A stretch of DNA of 12,275 nucleotides from CAYOBW01 sp964402115 (GTDB lineage Bacteria > Verrucomicrobiota > Kiritimatiellia > UBA8416 > CAYOBW01): positions 1 to 12,275 of the forward strand of contig CAYOBW010000212.1 of NCBI GenBank assembly GCA_964402115.1. The letters are read 5' to 3'. Each line of letters starts with the position of its first letter. Position 1 is the first letter of the stretch. The translations under genes were made by a program, and so were the position numbers. The notes beneath the pieces are model-generated. The model had not been told where the DNA came from. It saw nothing but the letters and a program-made list of their open reading frames with translations, and did no database searches. Positions 6,458-12,275 of this stretch are shown in pieces.

Positions 6458-7183
6458 ATGCAGACGGCGAAACCGGTCACACTGCTGGCGGGAGGGGCCT
6501 ACCACCGCCGTAACGCGCGCGATCCGCTGCTGGCCGACATGCTGAGTGCCACGGGCGTGAAGCGCCCCACTGTTGCCTACGTTGGCGTCGCCAGCGGCGA
6601 CGATCCCGGGTTCTTCCGCCTCGTCAGCCGACTGCTCGAAATGGCCGGCGCGGGCAGCGTCGCGCTGGCGCCGCTGGCCGGGGCGGGCGCGGATTACGGG
6701 GCGGCGCGGGCGGTGCTGGACCGTGCCGATGCGATCTTTGTGAGCGGGGGCGATGTCGAGGCCGGCATGCGGATCCTGGCCGAGTCCGGCGCGGCGGACT
6801 GGCTGCGGCAACGCTACGAGGAAGGCGCCGTGCTCGGCGGCCTTTCCGCGGGCAGCATCCTGCTCGCGCGCCAGTGGGTGCGCTGGCGGGATCCGGACGA
6901 CGACGCCACGGCCGAGCCCTTCGACTGCCTGGGCCTCGCGCCGCTGGTGTGCGACATGCACGGCGAGGCCGACGGGTGGGACGAGTTGCAGACGCTGCTG
7001 CGGCTGCGGGGCACCCCCGGCGAGCTCGGCTACGGGGTGCCCACCTCGCGGGGGTTGCGCGTGCACCCGGACGGCCGTGTGGAGGCCGTGGGCGGCGCTG
7101 TTACCCGCTACGCCTGGCGCAACGGCCGCGTGGACGACATCGGCGACATCTCCCCCGCATGCTGCGCCCATCCCACGGAGTAA
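6458..7183 (+). CDS. S51-family (PepE/cyanophycinase-type) serine peptidase
   Basis: This 241-residue protein has the class-I glutamine-amidotransferase-like fold of MEROPS family S51, whose members cleave Asp-X dipeptides (PepE), cyanophycin, or unknown peptides. Evidence: the N-terminal TLLAGGAY strand, VAYVGVASGD, ADAIFVSGGD before the nucleophile, Ser130 in GGLSAGS (nucleophile elbow), His168 in CDMHGEADGW at the usual catalytic-histidine position, and GYGVPTSRGL followed by a C-terminal strand pair. It has no signal peptide, so it is probably cytoplasmic. ATG 6458 lies 2 nt after the desulfurase stop, behind a GGGAGGGG ribosome site (about 6445-6452). As last gene of the block it may release a product from a peptide or amino-acyl conjugate, or act in general dipeptide salvage. 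The subfamily cannot be decided from sequence alone. Confidence 0.82.
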   Translation: MQTAKPVTLLAGGAYHRRNARDPLLADMLSATGVKRPTVAYVGVASGDDPGFFRLVSRLLEMAGAGSVALAPLAGAGADYGAARAVLDRADAIFVSGGDVEAGMRILAESGAADWLRQRYEEGAVLGGLSAGSILLARQWVRWRDPDDDATAEPFDCLGLAPLVCDMHGEADGWDELQTLLRLRGTPGELGYGVPTSRGLRVHPDGRVEAVGGAVTRYAWRNGRVDDIGDISPACCAHPTE

Positions 7184-7211
7184 GGGCAAGATACCGCGGC
7201 AGCTACCGCAA

Positions 7212-7530
7212 ACTCTCCCCGCTCCTCGTAGCCCCTGCAGTGGCGCGGGGGACGGACCGCTTCCCGATGCCGTCCGCCGCCTCACGGCGGCTACGGGGAT
7301 CGAAGGGCGAAGTGCACGTTCCTCCCCTGTAGCCCCCGACGTGAGGAGGGGGACGGGTGGCTTGCGATGCCGTCCGCCGTGTGATTCGAGGACGAGGACG
7401 AGGACGAGGGGATCCGCCGCCTTACGGCGGCAGCTACGGGGATCGAAGGGCGAAGTGCACGTTCCTCCCCTGTAGCCCCCGACGTGAGGAGGGGGACAGG
7501 GATCGCGAAGTGCCCCGTCCGCCGCCTGAT
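7212..7530. repeat. Degenerate three-unit repeat with 65-bp perfect copies
   Basis: Positions 7290-7354 and 7433-7497 are identical over 65 bp, offset 143 bp. Before each lies the hairpin CCGCCG-5 nt-CGGCGG (7274-7290 and 7414-7430). The motif GATGCCGTCCGCCG occurs at 7266-7279 and 7366-7379, and a shortened CCGTCCGCCGCC near 7515-7526 marks a truncated third unit. A diverged left unit (GTAGCCCCTGCAGTGG) begins near 7229. Each unit runs GTAGCCCC...GGGGGAC...GCCGTCCGCCG...hairpin...CTACGGGGATCGAAGGG...CCTCCCCT. The perfect identity implies recent duplication or gene conversion. Confidence 0.85.
7388..7408. repeat. GAGGAC hexamer run
   Basis: Three and a half perfect copies of GAGGAC interrupt the second unit of the larger repeat, between its GCCGTCCGCCG motif and its hairpin. 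The first unit has no such insert, so the run appears to have expanded after the units were duplicated. Confidence 0.8.
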
Positions 7531-7581
7531 TACATTTTGAACAACTTGCTTGGGCAAATCCAACCGGATTTTGCGGTAATC
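7528..7581. other. AT-richer imperfect palindrome
   Basis: The outer arms GATTAC (7528-7533) and GTAATC (7576-7581) enclose an inner hairpin, CAAATCC (7555-7561) with GGATTTTG (7566-7573), which has one bulge. Base composition is far less GC-rich than on either side. It could be a structured RNA end of the upstream operon, a protein-binding dyad or a fragment of foreign sequence. Confidence 0.4.
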
Positions 7582-7595
7582 GTCAGCGAGACGCT

Positions 7596-7622
7596 GAGAT
7601 CCTTCGCTGCGCTCAGGATGAC
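7596..7622. repeat. Third copy of the 28-bp dispersed repeat
   Basis: These 27 bases are identical to 261-287, 7.3 kb upstream, in the same orientation. The reverse complement carries the core TCATCCTGAGC...GCGAAGGATCTC. Here it occurs singly, without the facing partner seen at 171-288 and without the 22-bp tandem array. Confidence 0.85.
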
Positions 7623-7694
7623 GAGTGCGTGGTGTAGGGCTATTTGCAGGATAAGCGCCCGCTCGGACGAGGACAGGCGGTGGCCGCTCCGGGC

Positions 7695-7722
7695 TTGTCA
7701 CCCGCCCAATCTGTGCTAGCCT
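7695..7722 (+). promoter_or_regulatory. Candidate promoter of the transporter gene
   Basis: TTGTCA (7695-7700) and TAGCCT (7717-7722) are 16 nt apart, with GTGC directly before the -10. A similar arrangement, TTGCCA, 17 nt, GTGCTAG, is found at the right end of the window. Transcription would start near 7729, leaving a leader of about 47 nt. Confidence 0.45.
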
Positions 7723-7775
7723 TGTGCGCGACGTGACCTTGGCCGTGTCAGCGGCCGCGTCGGGGGAGGTGGGCG

Positions 7776-9050
7776 ATGGGGAGCGAGCGGCGGCAGATCT
7801 GGAGCTGGGCGTTTTACGACTGGGCGAACTCCGCCTTCGCCACCACCGTCATGGCCGGGTTCTTCCCCGTCTTCTTCGCCGACTTCTGGAACGTCGGCGC
7901 GGCCCCGTCCGTGGTGACGATGCGCCTGGGGGCGGCCAATTCGTGCGAAGGGATCATCGTGGCGCTGCTGGCGCCGCTCCTCGGCGCGATCGCCGACCGC
8001 GGCGGCGCGCGCAAGCGCTTCCTGCTGGGGTTCGCGTTGCTCGGCATCCTCTCCACGGCGGCCTTCTTCTGGGTGCCGCGGGGGGAGTGGCTCGCGGCGG
8101 CGGTGCTCTTCGTGCTGGCGGCCGGCGGTTTTGCCGGCAGCCTCATCTTCTACGACGCCCTGCTCGTCGGCGTCTGCCGGCCCGACGAAGTGGACCGCGT
8201 GTCGGCGCTCGGCTACGGCCTGGGCTACCTGGGCGGAGGCGTGCTGTTTGCCTTTAACGTGGCGCTAACCCTGTGGCCGCACGCGTTCGGGCTCGCGGAC
8301 GCCGGGCAGGCCGTGCGCATCTCCTTCCTGACCGTGGCGCTCTGGTGGGCGCTCTTCTCCGTGCCGCTGTTCCGCTGGGTGCCGGAGACGGGCGGGGGCG
8401 CGGGGGCGGGCGGGGGGAGCGTGTTCATCGCCGGCTTCCGGCAGCTGGCCGCGACGTTCCGCGAGGTGCGGCGGCTGAAGGTCGTTTTCGTTTTCCTGCT
8501 CGGCTACTGGCTGTACATCGACGGCATCGACACGATCATCCGCATGGCCGTGAACTACGGGCAGTCCATCGGGCTCGCCAACCGCGACCTGATCCTGGCC
8601 CTGCTCATCACGCAATTCGTGGGCTTCCCCGCCGCCATCGTGTTCGGGAAGGTGGGCACGCGGCTCGGGGCGAAGCGGGGCATCCTGATCGGGATCGCGA
8701 TCTACATCGCCGTCACGCTCTGGGGCGCCTGCATGCGGACGACGGCGGAGTTCTACGGCATGGCCGCCGTGATCGGCCTCGTGCAGGGCGGCGTGCAATC
8801 GCTCTCCCGCTCGCTCTACACGCGCCTGATTCCGCGGAGCAAGGCCGCGGAGTTCTTCGGCTTCTACAACATGCTGGGCAAGTTCGCCGCGGTGATCGGG
8901 CCGCTGCTGATGGGCGGGGTGAGCCTGCTGACCGGCAGCGCGCGCCTGGCGATCCTCTCCATCGCCGTGCTCTTTGTCGGCGGCGCCGTGCTGCTGTGCT
9001 TCGTGGACGAGGAAGCCGGGGCGCGGCAGGCGGCGGAGTTGGAGGGTTGA
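7776..9050 (+). CDS. MFS transporter, UMF1/Atg22-like family
   Basis: This is an integral inner-membrane protein of 424 residues with about twelve hydrophobic segments. The opening SWAFYDWANSAFATTV is the hallmark of the UMF1 (Atg22-like) branch of the major facilitator superfamily. Further support comes from LGAIADRGGARKR (the MFS loop 2-3 motif), GYWLYIDGIDTIIRMA at the start of the second half, a second loop motif GTRLGAKRG, and FFGFYNMLGKFAAVIGP near the C-terminus. A Gly/Ala-rich linker (about residues 206-215) joins the two halves. Yeast Atg22 exports amino acids from the vacuole; substrates of bacterial members are largely unknown. ATG 7776 has GGAGG at 7765-7769 and its own likely promoter. 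The gene is separated from both neighbours by repeat-filled gaps and looks monocistronic. Confidence 0.9.
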   Translation: MGSERRQIWSWAFYDWANSAFATTVMAGFFPVFFADFWNVGAAPSVVTMRLGAANSCEGIIVALLAPLLGAIADRGGARKRFLLGFALLGILSTAAFFWVPRGEWLAAAVLFVLAAGGFAGSLIFYDALLVGVCRPDEVDRVSALGYGLGYLGGGVLFAFNVALTLWPHAFGLADAGQAVRISFLTVALWWALFSVPLFRWVPETGGGAGAGGGSVFIAGFRQLAATFREVRRLKVVFVFLLGYWLYIDGIDTIIRMAVNYGQSIGLANRDLILALLITQFVGFPAAIVFGKVGTRLGAKRGILIGIAIYIAVTLWGACMRTTAEFYGMAAVIGLVQGGVQSLSRSLYTRLIPRSKAAEFFGFYNMLGKFAAVIGPLLMGGVSLLTGSARLAILSIAVLFVGGAVLLCFVDEEAGARQAAELEG

Positions 9051-9051
9051 G

Positions 9052-9085
9052 GGTGGAAGGTGGAAGGTGGAAGGTGGAGGGTGGA
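9052..9085. repeat. GGTGGAA heptamer run
   Basis: Almost five tandem copies of GGTGGAA start two bases after the transporter stop codon: three perfect (9052, 9059, 9066), then GGTGGAG and a partial GGTGGA. The run leads directly into the hexamer run that follows. Confidence 0.85.
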
Positions 9086-9199
9086 TCCCGATCCCGATCC
9101 TAATCTTAATCTTAATCCCCTCAGCTCACGAGAAGGCGGACGCGGGGTGGGAGCGAGATTAGGATTAAGGATTAAGATTAAGATTATGAGCAAGAGCAA
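9084..9199. repeat. Facing hexamer runs forming an 18-bp inverted repeat
   Basis: The left arm, 9084-9119, is six in-phase hexamers: GATCCC twice, GATCCT, AATCTT twice, AATCCC. The right arm, 9157-9199, runs the other way: GATTAG, GATTAAG, GATTAA twice, GATTAT, GAGCAA twice. Positions 9101-9118 and 9169-9186 are perfect reverse complements over 18 bp, with a 50-nt loop. The stem is very AT-rich in a GC-rich genome. It lies between the transporter and protease genes and could act as a transcript end or a nucleoid/protein-binding site, or be a simple expansion product. Confidence 0.85.
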
Positions 9200-9240
9200 G
9201 AGGGGGATTGCGGGGTTGGAAGGGTGAGGGGAGTGACAGG

Positions 9241-10497
9241 ATGACGATGACGGGGAACGGGTGGCGGCTGGTGGCGGCGGCGGGGCTGGTGCTGGCGGCG
9301 GGGGGCTGGGGCGCGTCCATCGACGAGCTCGTGCCGCGCGTGGCGCCGGCGGTGGTGGTCATTCACTGCGGCATCGCCGGCAAGCTGATGCCGTCGGTGA
9401 GTGCGGGCTTCCTGGTGGCTTCGAACCGCCTGGTTACGGCGCGGCACGTTTTCGACAGCGCCGTGCGGGCTGAGGCGGGCTTCCCGGACGGGGTGTATGT
9501 GGAGATCACGGGGCTCGTTGCGGAGGATCCCGGGCTGGACCTGGCCGTCGTCACGTTCGCGCCCGCGCGCCTCGACGTGAAGCCCCTGCGCCTGGCGGCG
9601 AAGCCGCCGGCCACCGGCGAGACCGTGTGGGCCATCGGCAGCCCGCTGGGCTTCGACGGCAGCGTATCGGAGGGGCTGATCTCGCGCGTCTGGCCGCTGC
9701 CGGCCAAGGACGGCCTGGTGCTTCAGCACTCCATTCCCATGTCGCAGGGCAGCAGCGGCGGGCCGCTGCTGAACCGCAAGGGCGAGGTGGTGGGCGTGCA
9801 ATCCACCGTGGTCTGGACGCACGGCGACCGGCCGCCGGGGCAGAACCTGAACTTCGCGCCGTGCGTCGACAAAGTGCCGCGGCTGCCGCTCCTGCCGCCC
9901 CGCGCGGTGGGGGCGCTGGGGGTGCCCACGGCGCCCGCCGGGCGGTCGCTGCTGGGCGACGATCTCGACCGGTTCGGCTCGCGGCCTTACGTGCAGGACT
10001 CGATGGCCGATGCGCTGCCGCTGTTCGAGGCCGCCGTCGCGCGGCGGCCGGACTGCGCCGACGCCTGGTTCCGGCTGGGCTGCTGCCGCGAGCGACTGGG
10101 GAAGCTGGACGTGGCGGAGCAGGCCTACCAGCGCGCGCTGGAGCTGGAGCCGCGGCACCTGGAGGCGCTCAACAACATCGGCGTCGTTTACACCCGGCAG
10201 CGGCAGCTCGCGTGCGCCGAGGAGTTCCTGCGGAAGGCCGTGGCGGTTGACGAACACTACGCGATGGGGTGGCTGAACCTGGCCCACGTCGGCCTGGATG
10301 CCGGCAAGCCCGCGGAGGCGCGGGAGGCCGCACGGCGGTCCGTGCAGGCGGACGCCAACCTGGCCGCCGCGCGGCTGGCCCTCGGGCGGGCGGCGCACCG
10401 GTGCGGCGACGACGCCGAGGCCCGCGCCCAGCTGCCTGAGCTCGAACGGCTGGACGCGAAGCTGGCCGGCGAACTGAAAAACGAACTGCGAAAGTAG
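9241..10497 (+). CDS. Exported trypsin-like serine protease with C-terminal TPRs
   Basis: The protein has 418 residues. ATG 9241 is supported by GAGGGGAG at 9226-9233; ATG 9247 is an alternative. Residues 1-25 are a Sec signal peptide with an LVAAAGLVLAAGGWGA core, so the protein works outside the cytoplasm. The protease domain (about 28-210) has the S1C/HtrA-like triad: His69 in VTARHVF, Asp100 in GLDLAVV, Ser172 in GSSGGPLL, plus the AIGSPLGF strand. No PDZ domain follows. Instead, residues about 253-408 hold roughly four TPR units (for example CADAWFRLG, LEALNNIGVVY, YAMGWLNLAHVG), which would bind a partner or substrate. Known HtrA proteases use PDZ domains for this, so the architecture is less common. 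The gene ends 7 nt before the transglutaminase-like gene, suggesting a shared operon and possibly a shared task. Confidence 0.88.
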   Translation: MTMTGNGWRLVAAAGLVLAAGGWGASIDELVPRVAPAVVVIHCGIAGKLMPSVSAGFLVASNRLVTARHVFDSAVRAEAGFPDGVYVEITGLVAEDPGLDLAVVTFAPARLDVKPLRLAAKPPATGETVWAIGSPLGFDGSVSEGLISRVWPLPAKDGLVLQHSIPMSQGSSGGPLLNRKGEVVGVQSTVVWTHGDRPPGQNLNFAPCVDKVPRLPLLPPRAVGALGVPTAPAGRSLLGDDLDRFGSRPYVQDSMADALPLFEAAVARRPDCADAWFRLGCCRERLGKLDVAEQAYQRALELEPRHLEALNNIGVVYTRQRQLACAEEFLRKAVAVDEHYAMGWLNLAHVGLDAGKPAEAREAARRSVQADANLAAARLALGRAAHRCGDDAEARAQLPELERLDAKLAGELKNELRK

Positions 10498-10504
10498 ACC
10501 CGCC

Positions 10505-12226
10505 ATGCAAACGACCTTCGACCTGGAGCGGAAATCCTCGGCGCTGACGCTGTCCGACATGGAGATCTTCATCTTTCCCGAGCTGTTGTACAGCCTCGTG
10601 CTGGCCAACATCCTCTCGCCGCGGCTCTGGGCGTGGCGCGCCGACCCCTGGTTCGAGGGCCTTGCGCGCATGACGCCCTACCGCCGCGTGATGCGGGTGA
10701 AGCAGTTCATCATGGACCACTACGTGTTCAACCTCGACCTGGACACATGGGGGCTGACCACGAAGGAGCGGGAGCTGGCGCGCTTCCGCGCCTTCGTTGA
10801 CGAGCAGGCGCTGAAGCAATCCAACGCCCTCTTCGGCTACGAGGGCGACAAGTACTACTTCGACATCGACATCCGCACGCACTTCGGCCTCGACAAGTAC
10901 GACGGCAATGTCATCCCCTACTGGAAGACCGAGACCGTCGAGGCCATGGACGCTTTTCGCCACAAGCCCAACTACGCCACGGGCGCCGGCGAGTGCGTGT
11001 CGCTGGCGACGCTCTACGCCGCCGCCCTGTTCGTCGTGGCGGAGATTCCGCTCGAGCAGATCTACCTCATGGCCACGCCGCTGCATTCGCAGAACTTCAT
11101 CGATGTGAATGACGGCGTGCTCTGCAACAACCGGCGCGTCGTGACGCGCAAGATGTGGTTCAACGGCACCGCGATCTCCGCGCAGGCGCGCCGGGCGCTG
11201 GAGAACGAGCGCGTCACCGTCGTGAGCCACGCGACCGGCCACATCCACACGCTGTACGCGGAGGCGACCATTGCGCCGGATGTCTACAGCCGCTTTGGCG
11301 ACCGCCTCCGCGCCTACCTGCGCACGGGGCTGACGGAGGAGCTGCTCGGCAACTTCCTGCGGCACAGCCGGAACCTGCAGCGCTGTTTCCAGATGCGCTG
11401 GTCGCTGCACGGTGTGGACCACTACATCGGCATCGAGCGCGTGCTCGCGTACGAGGAGGGGTGCTCCTTCCTGCTGACCGACGCCACGCGGCCGCAGCTC
11501 ATGGCCGAGATCGAGCGCGAGGACTTCCAGTCCGGGCCGCTGCCCAGCCGGATCGTGCTCAACGATCTCGAAGCCTTCGTCAAGGACCGGCGCATCGACA
11601 TCAACCGGGCGGCCGACGTGGCGCAGCTCAAGGAGAAGTTTGCGTCGGACTGCCTGAACGCGACGATCGCGATCGAGAGCCTGATTCGCTTCTGCCACAC
11701 GGAGCCCCGCCTGCCGGCCTACCGCCGCGCCGCGCCGGCGCAGCCGCCGCTGGACCTGGCGCCGGGCATGGACCGCGAGGCCATTCGCGCCCGCCTGGAG
11801 GCGATCCGGACGCAGCACGTGACCGCCGACCTGGCCTTCCACGCCAGTCGCCAGCTCCTGGGCACGTCGCCGGAGCCTTTCCTCCTGGCCGCCGTGCAAC
11901 GCAACCCTGTGTCGGTGCTGGGCGCGGCGGCGCTGGGCGACGCGGTTGCGGCGCACGTCCGGGCGCTGCCCGGGGAGTCCATCTACGACGAGCCGGGGCG
12001 CCTGGCGCAGCCCGACGAAGTGTGGAACTTCGGCCGCGGTGACGGGCTCGAGAAAGCCGTGCTGCTGGCCAACCTGCTGCGCAGCCGCCAGCCCGACGCG
12101 CCCCTGCGCATCGAAATCGCGGGAGACCGGGCCACGCTGGTCGCACCCGACCAGGCGCACGGTTTCGAGACGGGCAAGGGGCTGCCGGACCAGGCGTGGG
12201 CCATTCCACCCGCCGCGGCGCCGTGA
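10505..12226 (+). CDS. Transglutaminase/papain-like Cys-His protein, function unknown
   Basis: The protein has 573 residues and no clear signal peptide. Residues 1-45 include a hydrophobic helix (IFIFPELLYSLVLANIL). A transglutaminase-like core is suggested by Cys164 in GAGECVSLATLYAAAL, where the cysteine starts a buried helix, then His194 in PLHSQNFIDVNDG. The third catalytic residue is uncertain: Asp200, Asp203 or Asn208/209. A conserved-looking NNRR, WFNGT and HATGHIHTLY stretch follows, then a helical region. Near the C-terminus, FGRGDGLEKAVLLANLLR (about 509-526) looks like the same core helix with Gly514 where the cysteine would be, possibly a dead second copy. ATG 10505 has no good ribosome site and lies 7 nt after the protease stop, so translation probably depends on that gene. 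Transglutaminase, peptidase and peptide-amidase chemistry are all possible. The fold assignment is by motif only. Confidence 0.65.
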   Translation: MQTTFDLERKSSALTLSDMEIFIFPELLYSLVLANILSPRLWAWRADPWFEGLARMTPYRRVMRVKQFIMDHYVFNLDLDTWGLTTKERELARFRAFVDEQALKQSNALFGYEGDKYYFDIDIRTHFGLDKYDGNVIPYWKTETVEAMDAFRHKPNYATGAGECVSLATLYAAALFVVAEIPLEQIYLMATPLHSQNFIDVNDGVLCNNRRVVTRKMWFNGTAISAQARRALENERVTVVSHATGHIHTLYAEATIAPDVYSRFGDRLRAYLRTGLTEELLGNFLRHSRNLQRCFQMRWSLHGVDHYIGIERVLAYEEGCSFLLTDATRPQLMAEIEREDFQSGPLPSRIVLNDLEAFVKDRRIDINRAADVAQLKEKFASDCLNATIAIESLIRFCHTEPRLPAYRRAAPAQPPLDLAPGMDREAIRARLEAIRTQHVTADLAFHASRQLLGTSPEPFLLAAVQRNPVSVLGAAALGDAVAAHVRALPGESIYDEPGRLAQPDEVWNFGRGDGLEKAVLLANLLRSRQPDAPLRIEIAGDRATLVAPDQAHGFETGKGLPDQAWAIPPAAAP

Positions 12227-12247
12227 GGGTGGTGCGGGAAAAGCCCT

Positions 12248-12275
12248 TTGCCAGTCCGCGGGGGCGGTGCTAGTA
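12248..12275 (+). promoter_or_regulatory. Candidate promoter at the window edge
   Basis: TTGCCA (12248-12253), a 17-nt spacer, then GTGC and TAGTA cut off by the window end. It resembles the element at 7695-7722, which shares TTGNCA and GTGCTAG. It probably drives a + strand gene just beyond the window. Confidence 0.35.

Larger units (their letters stand above)
7184..7775. other. Repeat-rich intergenic region between operon and transporter
   Basis: No gene is called in these 592 bases. They hold a degenerate three-unit repeat array (about 7212-7530), a GAGGAC hexamer run (7388-7408), an AT-richer imperfect palindrome (7528-7581), a copy of the dispersed repeat also found at 261-287 (7596-7622), and a likely promoter for the transporter (7695-7722). 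I see no classic intrinsic terminator with a T run after the operon; one of the GC-rich hairpins may serve instead. Confidence 0.7.

Noticed and set aside
10169..12160. A 663-codon open frame on the minus strand, plus similar ones at 3826-5217, 5094-6404 and 9184-10671
   Set aside because: All mirror well-supported + strand genes, have low-complexity Arg/Gly/His/Gln-rich products and lack motifs or ribosome sites.
12227..12247. Intrinsic terminator in GGGAAAAGCCCTTT after the last gene
   Set aside because: The stem would be only three base pairs and the T run is three bases, too weak to call.

Overview
The window is GC-rich, gene-dense bacterial DNA. It looks chromosomal: it holds no phage, plasmid, transposase, tRNA, rRNA or CRISPR feature. 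All eight well-supported genes are on the + strand. The lineage cannot be fixed from this sequence. High GC, Shine-Dalgarno starts, a secreted trypsin-like protease with TPRs, a UMF1-type MFS protein, and intergenic families of short dispersed and simple-sequence repeats would suit a free-living PVC-type bacterium (Verrucomicrobiota, Kiritimatiellota or Planctomycetota) or a similar lineage. That placement is a low-confidence guess.

Layout. Positions 1-907 carry no convincing gene. They hold a five-copy 22-bp tandem array that runs into a 28-bp dispersed repeat, and an inverted copy of that repeat. Positions 908-1459 encode a small exported protein of unknown function. A short AT-rich stretch with two adjacent dyads and a TTGACA box then precedes a five-gene co-directional block (1673-7183): a cystathionine gamma-synthase/lyase-type enzyme, cysteine synthase cysK, a PaaK/F390-synthetase-type adenylate-forming ligase, a SufS-type cysteine desulfurase and an S51 (PepE/cyanophycinase-type) peptidase. 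Gaps in the block are 66, 26, -4 and 2 nt, so at least the last three genes look translationally coupled.

Positions 7184-7775 are repeat-rich: a 65-bp perfect direct repeat inside a degenerate three-unit array, a GAGGAC hexamer run, and a third copy of the 27/28-bp dispersed repeat. A likely promoter follows. Positions 7776-9050 encode a UMF1/Atg22-like MFS transporter. Next come heptamer and hexamer runs that form an 18-bp perfect inverted repeat (9052-9199). Last is a likely two-gene unit: an exported trypsin-like protease with C-terminal TPRs (9241-10497) and a 573-residue protein with a transglutaminase/papain-like Cys-His core and a possible degenerate second copy of it (10505-12226). 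The window ends on what looks like the next promoter.

How the genes may work together. The first four operon genes all handle sulfur or activate carboxylates: two PLP enzymes for cysteine/homocysteine interconversion, one PLP enzyme that mobilises sulfur from cysteine, and an acyl-adenylating ligase encoded directly upstream of the desulfurase and overlapping it by 4 nt. No sufBCD, sufE/sufU, cysE or ThiS-like sulfur carrier is present in the window. This makes the ligase-desulfurase pair the best candidate for an undescribed pathway, for example sulfur transfer onto an activated carboxylate. That function is inference; the gene order and motifs are directly visible.
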